Origin: Rugalucina vietnamica
Taxonomy: Eukaryota > Mollusca > Bivalvia > Lucinida > Lucinidae
Length of the DNA: 64,000 bases
Assembly (NCBI GenBank): GCA_964017185.1
Contig: OZ024880.1
Span: 32,826,329-32,890,328 of the forward strand
Reading direction: 5' to 3'
In this document: in pieces, positions 10,835-23,721 of the stretch
Numbering within the stretch: position 1 is the first letter of the stretch
Layout: every line of letters begins with the position of its first letter
The notes under the pieces: model-generated
What the model was told of the DNA's origin: nothing
What the model saw: the letters and a program-made list of their open reading frames with translations, nothing else
Database searches by the model: none
Position numbers and translations under genes: made by a program

Positions 10835-10985
10835 TTTTATGTCCCTTTTAAGATAATTTCAGCTCATATAAGTGGGTGGAACGAAAACGGGAGGTCCACA
10901 AGAAAAACCATCTGGCAAACCGCAAGCAGAAGGTCTCGCACCGTGATCAAAGGGACCCCACTTTCACTGACACAATTCACACCAA
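10835..10985. repeat. Family C interspersed repeat (SINE-like), copy 1
   Basis: It shares 'gtcccttttaagat', 'cagctcatat', 'gacgaaaacgggag' and 'cgcaagcagaa' with copies at 27890-28100 and 28460-28640. The last copy ends in a B-box-like ggttcgaaccc, hinting at a tRNA-related SINE. Confidence 0.6.
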
Positions 10986-11199
10986 GTAAACCATGTACAC
11001 GCCTTCCATACATTGGACCGTGTCTGTTCGCCTCCGAAACACCTATAATTTCTATAGCTATTTCATTGCAAGCAGTACTGGGCCTTATGCCTACTTAATG
11101 ACTGATTAGTGTGGGTCGGAAATCAACATATTTTTTTATCCCACTTGTCCATTATGTTTATGCACACATAGCCGTTTCTAGCCTATAAAAGTGTAACTG

Positions 11200-11202
<3 letters not shown>

Positions 11203-11280
<78 letters not shown>
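11203..11280. repeat. (CT)n(CA)n compound microsatellite
   Basis: About 38 bp of CT repeats run directly into about 40 bp of CA repeats. Confidence 0.95.
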
Positions 11281-11281
<1 letters not shown>

Positions 11282-11585
11282 TTACTTTACGACTAATTCT
11301 CATGAGATCAATGTGAGAGTAATCTTGAGCTCATGCACATCAAAATAAGAAATTTGATTTCTCAGAAACCACTAGCATACAAGTTTATTTGTTTAAAAAA
11401 TGAATAGATTTCGAAAATGGTGTGGTCATAATACAAAATGCTAAACGAGCCGCTTCTAGCTTTTTTAAAAGCTATCCTTGTATCGAATTACAATGGAGAC
11501 TGTATTGACTTCCACCAAAATGTTACATTGAAAGAGACTTTGTTCCTCTAATTGGCGGCTCTAGCTGAAAGTTATTTGGCATTAT

Positions 11586-12115
11586 CTTAATATGGGGATC
11601 AAACATGATTTTCCATTCATTAACATTTGCTAGGTCCCGAGGGGAGTGTTGAAAACCGAGGGCGTTTTCAACACTCAACGAGGGACTTAGCGAATGTTTA
11701 ATGGGGGGGGGGGGGGGGGGGGGGGGGGGCTTTAATAATGAGTTGCATAAATTTTGCAGAAACGGAAGAAACAATGGTGCACTATATTTTACAGCCTCGT
11801 CACATTTTCATACGCGTAAAAGCTTTCGTTTTTATGTTCGTTCCGGGCGGACTTCAATCTCCCATTATTGGCACGTGCTTTGCGTGGTGCCTGGTAACGA
11901 GCATAAGTAAAAGCCATGTATCACGTGCACGCGTGAATTGCAATATTAAAGCATGGCTTTATCTTCATTAATAAACGGCTGTTAATATCGTGTGTCACGG
12001 GTATTTATGCAATAAATTTATTGCATAAATTTTGCTCAAAGTTGCATTTTTTAAATCTTAAAACAAAGTTGAATTGTATGCCGTGTCTGCTTTTGCCAAA
12101 TGCATTTTAGACGGA

Positions 12116-12152
<37 letters not shown>

Positions 12153-12990
12153 TGTGATGCAGCATGCAGTGTATGTAGCGTCAATGTGAACTCATCCCAT
12201 CTGAGCTGATAAATAGTGCCCTGTCATTTTTGATTGCTATTTTTGCATAAATTCTGCACAAACGAAAGAAATAATGGTGCACTATATTTTACAGTCTCAT
12301 CACATTTTCATACGCATGTGTAAAAGTTTTCATCCTTATTATATGCTTGTTCCGGGCGGACTTCAGTTACTAATGATTATTATTGCATAAATACCCGTGT
12401 CACACGATATTAACAGCCGTTTATTAATGAAGAGAAAGCCATGCATTAATATTGCAATTCACGCGCGCACGTGCTGTTATTACATGGCTTTTACTTATGC
12501 TCGTTACCGGGCGCCACGCAAAGCACGTGTTTGGAATGAGAAACTGAAGTCCGCCCGGAACGAGCATAAAAAACTAACGCTTTTACGCGTATGAAAATGT
12601 GATGAGGCTGTAAAATATAGTGCACCATATTTCTTTCGTTTCTGCACCTTATTTCTTTCGTTTCTGCAGAATTTATGCAATAATAGAGATCAAAAGTGAT
12701 TTTGTCATTCATTAACATTCGCTAAGTCCCTCGGGGAGTGTTGAAAACCTCGGGCTACGCCCTCGGTTTTCAACACTCCCCTCGGGACTTAGCGAATGTT
12801 AATGAATGGAAAATCATGTTTGATCCCTATATTAGCACGTGTTTTTGCGTGGCACCCGGTAACGAGCATAAACAAAATCCATGTATTAACAGCACGTGCG
12901 CACGAGAATCGCTATATTAATACGTGACTTTCTTTTCATTTATAATATAATATATGGCTGTTTTAAAATATCGTGTGACATGGGTATTTA
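11586..12990. repeat. Large fold-back block with nested palindromes
   Basis: The outer arms (11586-11665 and 12755-12835) are inverse copies: 'ggggatcaaacatgatttt' to 'gtgttgaaaaccgagggc'. Inner arms 11745-12040 and 12385-12675 are also inverse. A further partial copy runs 12836-12990. The arm at 12708-12810 is itself a palindrome of about 100 bp that could extrude as a cruciform. Homopolymer runs (G at 11702-11730, T at 12117-12149) interrupt it and may be assembly-weak. It is non-coding. Confidence 0.7.
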
Positions 12991-13140
12991 TGCAATAAAT
13001 ATTATTGATCATATTTTATTACGTCCCCCGCTCGATCCGCTTACATTCGATTTCATTTGATTATTGTTTACCCTTGTTTACCTCATGAAATAATTTCCTA
13101 TCAAGTTTCACTTTAATTCGGGTGTCGGGGCTGATATTAT

Positions 13141-13372
13141 TTGAGCCGCATCATGAGACAACCAGACTTTTGCCTATTGCCTTTTTGCCTATGCAAAAAC
13201 AAAGGCGCAGATCAGCGCCTTAATTGTTTTTGCTATACGTATAGTACAGTTTCTCCTCTACTTATATCCAAAATTTCAAGTTTCTAGCTTTCTTCTATGA
13301 CTGTACGGCCCGATTCGTGTGGGACCTGGTCGGAAACCTCCTAGACCGGTTTTCTTGTGTCGTGGCTCAATT
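13141..13372. mobile_element. Family A MITE
   Basis: It begins 'ttgagccgcatcatgagaca' and ends 'ccggttttcttgtgtcgtgg'. Its core hairpin has lost most of one arm. Confidence 0.7.
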
Positions 13373-14020
13373 TTCTACAGAGATATTGCATTATTCACAG
13401 ACAAACACTGATATCAAAGTATCAATAGGTGAGCATTGCTACTTACAAAATGCTCATTCAAACTGAGCCGTAATACGAAAAAATGCTAGTTTGCACATGT
13501 GAAAAACCTTTGCTTCGCAGTGACATCTAATGCAAATTTGCTAAAAATTTTACGATTACAATTCCTCGTCCATCTTGTTTAGTCCTACATAGCTTCAAGT
13601 CCTCGGCTCTCTTATATACCACAGTGCGTCGTCCCGGTCAAAGATCGCATTTTTTTTCGTGACAAAACTCGATTGAAATGTCGTGTCCTTATCAGCAAAT
13701 ACAAGGTCTAAAAGTGTTAATCATGTTAGAAAGTCAAATAATGCCCACTCAATTATTTCCATATATTGGTTTAAGAAAGGTCTTGTAACATATACAGATA
13801 TCGTACTGGTTAACCTATCTGGCATCGACATTGGAGTAAAGACCAAGTGGCATGGACAACCTCTCAAAGGTTATTTTATACATACGCATGCATTGGCTTA
13901 ATTTCATGCCTGCCTGAGAATAACTATTGCATGCATGATATAAAATAATACTCCCAGTAAAATATTTATTATATACACATGTAGATCTACATATATTTGA
14001 AACCAGAGGCCTATCGGCCA
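13373..14020. other. Intron; no feature recognised
   Basis: The 72-codon + frame near 13683-13901 has no recognisable protein and no splice context. Confidence 0.4.
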
Positions 14021-15993
14021 CGTAGCTCACCTGAGTAATGCAGAAACGCTGCGTTTGTAGATATTTGCAAAATGTCATGAGCATGCATGTAAAGTTTCAG
14101 CTTCATCCTCCTTACAGCCTTTGAGAAGATTTTAAAATATTTTTTCATAAATTCACACTTACGTTGCTATAGCAACCAAAATAATTATGCAATTATGACA
14201 AAAATTGCCATAATTGTGTAGGACTAGTCAACATACATTTACGTAAAAACAAAACTCAAATATTTCAAGCGAAATGGCAGATATTGCAATTTTCCGCTTT
14301 TTGTCTTATAAGTTAATGGAAACTTTAAGTTGCCATAGCAACCAAAGTAGTTGGACAAGGACAATAAAAACACAAACTTTGTAGAGGCTAATATCATAAG
14401 CATGTATGCAAAGTTTCAGCTTCATCCGCCTTACAGCTTCTGAGAAGAAAGTTTTTGAATATTTTTTCGAAAATTTACCCTTTACGTTGCTATAGCAACC
14501 AAACGAATAAAGCAATTTTGACAAAAAGTGCCTAAAACGGGGAGGATTACTCAATAATCCGCCTTACAGCTTCTGAGAAGAAAATTTTTGAATATTTTTT
14601 CGAAAATTTACCCTTTACGTTGCTATAGCAACCAAACGAATAAAGCGATTTTGACAAAAAGTGCCTAAAACGGGGAGGACTACTCAATAAACATCTATGT
14701 AAAAACAAAATTTCAATATCCTCAATGAAACGGCAGAAATTGCAAATTTCCACTTTTTGCCTTATAAGTCAATGGAAACTTCAAGTTACCATAGCAACCA
14801 AAGTAGCTGAACAAAGACAATAAAAAACACAAACTTTGTACAGGCTAATGTCATAAGCATGTATGCTAAATTTCAGCTTCATCCCCCATACGGCTTCTGA
14901 GAAGAAGATTTTTGAATATTTTTTTTCGAAAATTTACCCTTTATGTTGCTATAGCAACCAAACGAATAGTGATTTTTACAAAAGTTGCCTTAAACATGAA
15001 GGACTACTCAATAAACATTTATGTAAAACAAAATTCAAATATCACCAGCCTGACAACGGAAAATGCCATTTTCCACTTTTCTCCATACAAGTCAATGGAA
15101 ACTTCAAGTTTCCATAGCAACCAGAGTTCTTATCCGACCGGAATAAAAAACACAAATTATGTAGAGGCTACTGTCAGGAACATATATTTAAAGTACAGGA
15201 TTCATCCACTTGACAGTTTCTGAGGAGAAGATTTTTGATTTTTTTTTTTTCAAAATTTTGCCCTTTATGGGGCCCCAGCAACCAATCAAAACAAAGGATT
15301 AGGACAAAACTCACAAGAAACGCCATACACTACTCAATAAACATTTCTGCAAAAACAAAATTCAAATGTCTGCAATTTTAGCGGAAAAATAGCCGATTTC
15401 CACTTTTCCCATTATAAGTCTATGGAAACTTTCAGTTGCCATAGCAACCAGAGTTCTTATCTGCCTGGAATAAAAAAACACAAATTATGTAGAGGCCACT
15501 GTCAGGAACATGTATACAAAGTACAGGCTTAATCCCCTTGACAGTTTCTGAGAAGAAGATTTTTTAAATGTTTTTCGAAATTTTGCCCTATATGGGGCCC
15601 CTGCAACCAATCAAAATAAAGGATTAGGACAAAAGTCACATGAAACGTAGAGGACTACTCAATAAACATTTCTGCAAAAACAAAATTCAAATATCTCAAA
15701 CAATTTTTTAAGACAGCAAAAATAGGCAATTTTCACTTTTTTCCATTATAAGTCTATGGGAAGCATAAGTTACCATAGCAACCAGAGTTCTTATCCGATC
15801 GAGATAAAAAAAACACAAATATTCGTTCCCCCCTCCTGTAGATGGTATATGTGAAATATGAAAAGATTCGACCTGGCAGCTTCAGAGGAGAAGTCGTTTG
15901 AAAATGTTGACGACGACGGACGACGACGGACGACGACGACGGACGGACGCCGGATGCCTCCCTATACTATAAGCTCACTTTGAGCAGCTAGTA
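14021..15993. mobile_element. Composite element of ~320-bp tandem units
   Basis: About six units run head to tail, each with 'cttctgagaagaa', 'ttttcgaaaattt', 'gctatagcaacca', 'ctactcaataaaca' and 'tcaatggaaactt'. One 135-bp piece is tandemly duplicated (near 14421-14553 and 14559-14690). The left edge carries 'tagctcacctgag'. The right edge is a (GACGAC)n-like tract, then 'taagctcactttgagcagct'. The palindrome GTTGCTATAGCAAC occurs perfectly at 14163, 14486, 14619 and 14945 and with changes in the other units. It is non-coding; the layout recalls the tandem-unit elements known in bivalves. Confidence 0.7.
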
Positions 15994-16077
15994 AAAATCA
16001 ATGAAAATGGAAAACGCAAGCTTGCCAGGCTGAGTTCTAACTCGAGTCACTGCTGTCGGGGCCCGAAGTCATCAAAA

Positions 16078-16178
16078 TCATGTCCGGGACATGTATACCC
16101 ACTTGAACTCCACTTTTATATAGTAAAACTGGGGTATGCAGGGGTATACAATTTTTCTTATTTTTTGATTCAAAACAT
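16078..16178. mobile_element. Family B MITE fragment
   Basis: 'catgtccgggacatgtatac', 'ggggtatgcaggggtataca' and 'ttgattcaaaacata' are present; the other arm is missing. Confidence 0.6.
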
Positions 16179-16326
16179 AGTATTAGTTTGTTGCCAGGCT
16201 GAGTTCCAACCCGAGTAATGCCGTGAGTTGGGCCCGAAATTAGGAAGCATACATGCTTACTACACATTGGTCACTTTTAAGCAGCAACGGCATCAAACAT
16301 CGTAAGAATTATGCTGTGTATGGTAC

Positions 16327-16401
16327 CTGGAGTGTTCAATCTCGTAGCCTGAGAAAGATTTGGCAACCCTTTGTCTCCGTAGAGGTCTGTAAACAATTCC
16401 T
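16327..16401 (-). CDS. Unidentified host gene, exon 2
   Basis: A 75-bp exon on the - strand with acceptor 'gttgtatattttcag' and donor gtacca. In the phase set by its neighbours (one base in, two bases out) it gives 24 codons: GIVYRPLRRQRVAKSFSGYE then IEHS, a basic stretch. A second frame is also open through the exon, but using it needs a weaker acceptor in exon 3. The chosen frame fits both neighbours with ordinary acceptors. Confidence 0.65.
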
Positions 16402-16451
16402 CTGAAAATATACAACGTTTCTATCAAATTTTAGTACATACACATTAAACT

Positions 16452-16693
16452 ATGAGCCACCTCGTGAGAAAACCAACAATTTGGGTTCCGACCAGGTCTG
16501 ACACAAACCGGGCTGTACAGTCACAGAGGCAGGCTAGTAGAAGCTTGAATTTTCGAATTTAAGAAGAAGTGCAAGTGTACTATCAGTGTAGCGAAAACAA
16601 AGGCGCTGATCAGCTGAACGGAGTTACTGCGGAGCTGATCTGTGCCTTTGTTTTCGCCTATGCAGATTGTTGGTTTTCCCATGCGACGGCTCA
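16452..16693. mobile_element. Family A MITE
   Basis: Terminal repeats TGAGCCACCTCGTGAGAAAA and the inverse of TGAGCCGTCGCATGGGAAAA. A TA lies on both sides. Core hairpin present. Confidence 0.75.
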
Positions 16694-17084
16694 TATATTA
16701 ACCCATATTTGACGAATGGATTTTCCCCATTATTATCAATTGGATGAGTCCACTTTCACTTCTAGGGGTGTTAGGAGTGATTTTTATCTTTTTTTATCTC
16801 ATTTTTCGACGAAATTTCTTTGTGCAAACAGAATAGTCCTAGATGGGACGCCGCGTTGTGCGGCGTTATATCTGGGGCTATGCTGTTTGCCTATGTCCCA
16901 CAAAAAGGACGCCAGGCTTAAATGAGTTAATTGTACCCCCCCCCCCCCACCCCTTATTATACTCGCTGTAACCCCATGCTGACTCAGGCTGCTTTACTGA
17001 GAATGATGTCACTTTGAATTTAAATTAACTGTTTTACTTAAATAAAAACAAGAATATCTTCTCTTTACTGAGTCGATTAATTTC

Positions 17085-17400
17085 TGAGAATTTTCTCAAG
17101 CGCTCATGAGTTTTTTTTTTTTTTTCCTTTAATTTTTACTGAGTCGATCAATTTCTGACTATTACCTCAGGAGCTGTGGAAATATGACTTGCTCAAGGCC
17201 ACAACGAAAGGCGCCCCGGCTGAGGATTGAAACCGGGACCTCTGGGACCGGAGTCAACCACTCTACCCCTGCGCCATTCCGCTCCACATGATTTCATGAG
17301 GTTCATGTCTTGCTAAATGCCACATCGAACGGCGCCCCGGCTGAGGATTGAATCTGGGGTCTTTGGAACCAGTCCTACACACCATCACTGCGTCAGTCCA
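17085..17400 (-). mobile_element. tRNA-derived SINE, with a second partial head
   Basis: Read on the - strand from about 17285, 'atggcgcaggggtagagtgg' fits a tRNA A box and 'ggtttcaatcctc' a B box. The body 'ggccttgagcaagtca' and a 'cgactcagtaaa' tail follow. A second, more diverged head lies at 17300-17400. The degenerate boxes and attached body argue against a working tRNA gene. Confidence 0.6.
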
Positions 17401-17854
17401 TTCTCTGAATCTGAATAGTTTACTGGTGACACGCCCAATGGCAATATTTCACCAGAGGGTTCTGGTGGGGGCTCTGTAGAACATCAGATGGTGAATATGC
17501 AATCTGCAGAGCTGTCTAATTTCCTTTTTATACATGATGGATATTGTTGCCTTAATATTGTTGCCTGACGCCCACATGGCGTGACAGTATATATCTATAA
17601 CATTTTTATACTCAAATTAAATAGGCCTACGCAAAAATGAACTATCTATCTATTTCTATATACTGCCACACGCCCTCGCGGACATTCTAGGCGGGCGAGC
17701 TGAACTTCGAGTATCTGCAAATAACTGTTAACCTACGTAAAGGACTTCAGAAGGAATCCCGGTATGCCAAGTGCTGAAGGGGTTAAGCTGAAACAAGAGA
17801 TACGTAAATTGGGTGAAATGCTTGTACAGTTAAAATCAGGAAACCTATACATAC

Positions 17855-17952
17855 CTCCTTGTCAAAAATGGATACACCTTTGGCGTTAAATCATACAGAT
17901 GAATATTTCTTTCAAGCATATCGGCTTGTGGAATGTCGACGTTAGCGTTGTC
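17855..17952 (-). CDS. Unidentified host gene, exon 1 of the phase-linked chain
   Basis: A 98-bp exon on the - strand with acceptor 'acgccattgttag' and donor gtatgt: phase 0 in, 32 codons, two bases out. Visible pieces are DNANVDIPQADMLERNIHLY and DLTPKVYPFLTR. A stop codon lies in frame just before the acceptor, so the exon cannot extend upstream. Its final AG pairs with the leading A of exon 2. Together the six chained exons give 292 residues with no stop. The protein is not recognised; further exons are expected upstream. Confidence 0.68.
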
Positions 17953-19454
17953 CTAACAATGGCGTTACGTTGCTCTTCGTGTCAAACGTCAAATAAGCCA
18001 GCCGGACTAGTTTCCCTCCTGACGCACCTTCTCCCGGTGAATTAGTGTAGATTTGGCCGAAAATTACAAAATTTTCATTGCGTGACCCTTGCCTGGGGTG
18101 GGTGGCTAAATTTTGAATTTAGTAAAATAGGGAAAACCTTCGGGATATACCATTAAAGGCGGTGGCTAGAGATACGGCCCCGTACTAAAGATATACTAAA
18201 GACGGCTAAAGATATGCGTCCGATGCTAAGTGAGAAAATACTTCAGTTGATGATACAAGCATGAAATTTTCACCATATGTTCTTTACATGACACACATTA
18301 AAAAATGATTCCTGGCCACGTGAAATTCGGCCATTTTCAAGATGGCCGCCAAAATCCAAGATGGCCGACACTTCTGTAAGGGGTCTGTGTAATAAATCGA
18401 TCATATCTCTGGTTCTATTTGGCACAGAACAAACATCTTTGTATCAAATTGAAGCATAATCATTGCCCTTTTGTCTTATATCCAAATTAACAAGTTGCCT
18501 CATTTGCATATTTATGAATATTAATGAGTTCTAATTTTATGCATCCAAAATCATGAAAATTGCGAAACATTATTTAAAAAATCACATTATTGAAAATGGA
18601 CTCTGCTGGAATGTCAAATGAAACATATAACTTAAATTTCACTTTGTCATACATTAAATTAGCATAGTTACATTAAAGCTTATTTGCATACTTATGAATA
18701 TTCATTTGAAATTACTCAATATGTCTTCAAATTTTAGCGTTTATCACGCTGTGCTGTACAAAATCATTCAACATATTATTCAAAGAATGAATCATACACA
18801 GTTAAAACTCTGTTACTGTCCTTTCTTCCAATGCCCCTAAGAGTTTAGTTCTTATTATAAATAAAGTCATGAATATTAATGACATAGTGTCCTTATAATT
18901 TAAAAGAGAAAGCAATGGGAATTCAAGAAATAAAGGAAAGGAAACATATTTTGACTCAAAAATAAGATACTAAGATAAAGGACTCAAGAAATAAAATGCA
19001 AAAATAAAATACTGTTTAATTCTATTAACCAATAACCATTAATTATGCAAATTAATAATTATTGCTTTCAGTACAGCTCTAATTAAACCGAACTGGCTTT
19101 GCAATAAATATATCCAAGCCCATTGCCCAACATATACATGTACATGGCTGCTGTCATTACGAGAGTCGTTCACAACTGTTAGATTTATTGGTCTTCTTGA
19201 CAGCTACATGAACACATTTCTGCGCAGGAAAGGCATGAACGGTAGCATTTCCCGTACAGTAACTTTATTCAACCACGCTTTTGTAACTCCTGACAGTATT
19301 CGGCAATACCAGACAGTGTTGTCCATTTAGGAACCCATATGTTGTTCTACTTGGTCTAGCCCTAATTCAGAGATGGCTACTGTTGTTCAGGCAACTGTTT
19401 AAAAGTGCAAAATTACAAAACTTCCATAGGGCTTCATGTTGTCAAATCTAAAGG

Positions 19455-20015
19455 GTCACTGACGAGGCTTAAGTAGCCGAAACCATGTTTTGGTCCACCC
19501 CCTTTCTCATTAATATGTTCACTACTCTTGAAAGATCATAGTTTTAATTGTTATTTGCTATTACTGCAGCTGGTGTTGTGTCATATGGCGGTCTTAAATG
19601 TCCATCCCCTTTCTCATTAATATGTTCACTTCTCTTGAAGGATCATAGTTGTAATTGTTATTTGCTATTACTGCAGCTAGTGTTGTGTCATATGGCGGCC
19701 CTAAAAGTCATCTATAGTATAGATTATATTTCTCTTTTGGTCTTTTGAGATCAGCGAGGACATTCTAAGAAATCAAGAAAATCATTATTGGTTTAGATAC
19801 ATTTCCTAAACCATCATTTGATATATTTGGCCCCATTTGGATAATACTAGTCTTTGTACCTACTACCCAGTTAAATGGTGCAAAAGTACAATAATTACCT
19901 TTGGCTTCATGTTGTCAAATCTAAAAGGTCTTTGATGAGGCTTAAGTAGCCAAACCCATGATTTGGTCCATCCCCTTTCTCATTAATATGTTCACTACTC
20001 TTACAGGATCTCAGT
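19455..20015. repeat. Three copies of a ~90-bp block
   Basis: 'ccctttctcattaatatgtt', 'cactactcttgaaagatcat' and 'tatttgctattactgcagct' recur at about 19500, 19600 and 19975. A fourth relative sits at 43340-43440, inside the outer element of the 31-44 kb nest, linking the two large elements. Confidence 0.7.
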
Positions 20016-21945
20016 TTCAATTTTTATCTGTTGATTTCTGTATTGCAAACAATTGTATTTCCTTTTGACACTATTACCTGTGCACTTGTTTGTGCAAGTA
20101 TATTTTTTTTCATCACATCTAAGGAAGTTGTTTGGAAGTCTGCTGTTAACAGTTACTTTCCTCATGATCCTCTTTTCTGTCAGGACTCGCCCTTCTAACT
20201 ATCCTGACGATAAGTATAAAACAATATCAACTCCGGAGTGTTTCAGGGCATAGGGCATAGGATTCAATATGAGGTACAATCATCAAAGGTTTTGCTGCTC
20301 CGGTGGACACCGCACTAATCAGGGCTGTCTCATCAATGATCACAGTGTCTGCATTTGGCTGTTCATCAGCTGTATTTGTTCCTTACACAAGGATGTCAAG
20401 AAGCCGTGACTTTGTTCAGGAACAAAAAATGTCATTTTGTGAAATGACAGAGGACAATTTTGATTTTCATATCATAAAAATTCCTGCAAATCAATTTTTG
20501 GCTTTTGCATCAGATAAATAGCCTCGAAAATAGTCTACAGCCATCTTTCAAATTGTCAAGCTTACACTTGGCTGATGATTGGTCAGGTTAAACTTTCCTA
20601 CTGAAAAGAGAACGCTTGTTCTTTGTGACGGGCACATTAAACGAGGGCTTTTGGTTGCTTGCCATGTCCTTCACTGTCGGGAAGTCTGTGTTTGCTATCA
20701 TTCGTGTAGACACCATGCGATAGAGAGCATGTTCGAACTGCACATAACTTCGGAAATCACAAATTGCTTTGCTAATGTTAAATAATTAAAGAAGAATGGT
20801 TTCCATATATTCTATCATATGCAGCGTATTGTGGGCATATTTGCAAGAAGTAGATCAGATCTAGCAGTGAATTGTTGAGTAATAACTCACTGTTTGGAGG
20901 TCAGTTGTAAAGAATATGAAGTCACGAGCGCGGATCTATTTCGTTTCTAACACACAAAAAAACAAAATAAAGGTCATTTAAACAGTCGATATAGCTCAGC
21001 TTTCCATCATTCCATGCAGATTTCCCGCCAAATATTTGACTGTAATGCGGTTTTTTGCATACAATCATTACGTTTGTTATGCGTTAAAAGTATTACATCA
21101 TCTAATGGTATTTGGTGTGATAGGATAGATGACACCACAAATGATATCCAAAGTAACGCCACGCTTATTCTCCCAGTGAAGTGTTGCACAATATAACGGT
21201 TTTATAAACACTGGCTATATAGGCAAGGTGAGTTAGAATTAGCAAATGTGTTATTTCTGTTGTCTATATTTAGACCACTTCGCGACAATAAAGTTATCGA
21301 AGTGTTCTCAGCAACGAGAAAAAGGTTATTGACAGTTGTTTTCATAGTTATAGAATCAAGAATGTATTCTGCATACGAAAGGATATTTCGAAAATAACTT
21401 AAAAGCGAGCGGCACCACATATTTTCCGAACTTAGGTTCAGTCCGAACTGTAAAATTTAACTGTGACGTCACCGTCTTGTACACAAATGATAGCTTACAG
21501 AGTTTGCTTCTTGATAGTGATATTGCTTCTGACCAATAGACAGTAATATATGTACTATTATAGGTAAATGTACAGTCCAAAATTCTGTTAAAAAGTCGAA
21601 ACTCAGTATATAGATGTATCATTTTCTTAAGATTCATGAATATTAATGAAAATTCTAATGCTCAGCTAGATACATAATGAAAACAATTATAAAGTTGAAC
21701 AAAAAGCTCAATCTGGCTTATGTATCAGTTTGACATTTAAAACGGACAAAAACTTGTGAAATTGTCAATTTCCAAGTTTTTTGCTACTGATTTTAGCTGA
21801 AATGGAGAAACTTATTAATATTCATGAATATGCAAATTAGTTTTTTTATTTTTCAACTTTTTTCAAAAGGGCAATGCCATAGCTATAATTTGGAATCAAA
21901 ATCATTGTTCTATGATTATCAGAATGTGAGTTATGATCATTCATC

Positions 21946-22408
21946 TAGGTTGCATTTCACCATTAGGTTTTTCATAGGTGACAATGTTAACGTTTTGTCA
22001 CCTAGCTCGAAAACTAGACATACAAAATTCACAAGACCGGTCGCATTTTAAACGTTCGTCATAGCCCATTAATTCAAATGAAAATTATCAGCATGTTTAC
22101 CTACTCAATTCAAAGCTATGTCCCGTTAAACGGAGGCACCCTCAGAAACCATGTTTCGTAATGCGGGTGGGTCTTCAGAGGGGTTCATGGAGAAAACTCC
22201 GTCCCGTTCCCATCCGATACCGGGATTTATCGACTAAAACATGGCATTCGAAACGGCGCATGTTTCAAGTTTTAAAACAAACACTTCACAGCGGAAATCA
22301 ATCAACGATTATTGACAGGTGACGTCATTTTTGTCTCTAATACAAAGTAAATGCTCTCCCCGAAAAAGGCGGGGCGAGTACTCATGAATATTTAGTAGTG
22401 TGTACCCT
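21946..22408 (+). repeat. 463-bp direct repeat, left copy
   Basis: It starts TAGGTTGCATTTC and ends GTGTGTACCCT. On reading it appears identical to 23722-24184, with no length change (constant offset of 1776 bp). It contains a hairpin AGGTGACAA/TTGTCACCT. It has no TG...CA ends, no adjacent primer-binding site and no target duplication, so it is not a convincing LTR. Confidence 0.85.
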
Positions 22409-22539
22409 AAATTGATTCCTTAATTTGCTGTATTCTATCAAAAGAACGTATTTTGTGCACACTTACTATACGTGTAGCATTTATGCAAAATTTGAGTGAG
22501 ATCGGTTAACTGGTTTTCCGATTATGGCCAATTAAGCAT

Positions 22540-23280
22540 GCCCACCCACCTCATTTTTACCAAGTGGCTTTAATTTGCGATTTTGAGGAATAATGATAAG
22601 AAAATCGACCCTAATTTGTATTGTATTTTTTATGCATCATGTTATTCTTCAACATGTTGCATGAATATGTATACAACACAAAACATCAGATAAAATGTTC
22701 AAAAAACGCATGTGCACAATAATTAGCATACATTTTCTAGGTATACCCCCAATTTATCGAAGAAAAACGGAAATACGAATTTTTCCATAGCAACCATGCG
22801 TTATGACAGGTAAAACGATCCGCATAACTGTCTAAATGCGTAAATCACACATGATTCCTTGTAAAGCAGCACACACAATCCTTACAATACAAATCATTTA
22901 CTCGCAAGCATGCTCACCCACCTAATTTTAGCATATTTGTTCTAATTTGCGATTTTGAGAAATAATGATGAGTAAATGTAACCTAATTTGCATTGTATTA
23001 CATTTACGTATCATTTTATTCTCCATAATGGCACACGGATACTTAGACAATGCAAAATATCAGATGAAATGTTCCAGCCACGTATTTGTGGTATTACAGA
23101 CATACTTTTTCTAGGTATACCCCCATTTCATTGTGGAAAATTGTAAAACTACGAATTTTCTATAGCAACCATGCATTATAAGGGGTAAAATGAGCCATGT
23201 GACTGTGAAAATGCGTAAAACTCACATGAATCATAGTAAAACAGCGAACACAAGCTTTACGAGACAAATGATTTACTGGC
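22540..23280. repeat. Tandem duplication of ~375 bp
   Basis: 'taatttgcgattttgag', 'taggtatacccccaattt' and 'catagcaaccatgc' occur once in each half (22540-22905 and 22913-23280), clearly diverged. Confidence 0.65.
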
Positions 23281-23721
23281 AATGTGACATTTTATGTATA
23301 AGTAGGCCACGAATATGGCTGTTCTAAGTAGATGCTTGATTCTGCTTAGAGCCGAGTTTCGACATCAAATTAGTTTCTACGTCACCAAGTCGCATTTTGT
23401 TACAGCCACATGACGCTGCACTCGTTCTAGGAAAACTTAACTGTTACATAGTACTAACAACAAGAGCCACTTTGCCATTTCTTTACCCCCACCCCCTATC
23501 CCATCGGGAAAGACTGCAAAAACACAAAACGAGTGTTTGAATCCCATTACAATTGTGACACTAAAATCAATGAATGTTTCGTTTTCTCATGAACTCTGAG
23601 TATGGATTTCATTCAGAAGAGAGTGTGTTCCAGAAAAGAAGAGATACATACCGGCTGTAGTCAGTAATTTTCGCAAGAGAGAGGAAAAGCCAAGCAATAT
23701 TCTGTCTCGTCAATCTCCCTT

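Noticed and set aside
11701-11774. Poly-proline/poly-glycine frames
   Set aside because: Caused by a 29-base G run.
17195-17285. tRNA gene on the - strand
   Set aside because: Degenerate boxes and a SINE body follow; a second decayed head lies beside it.
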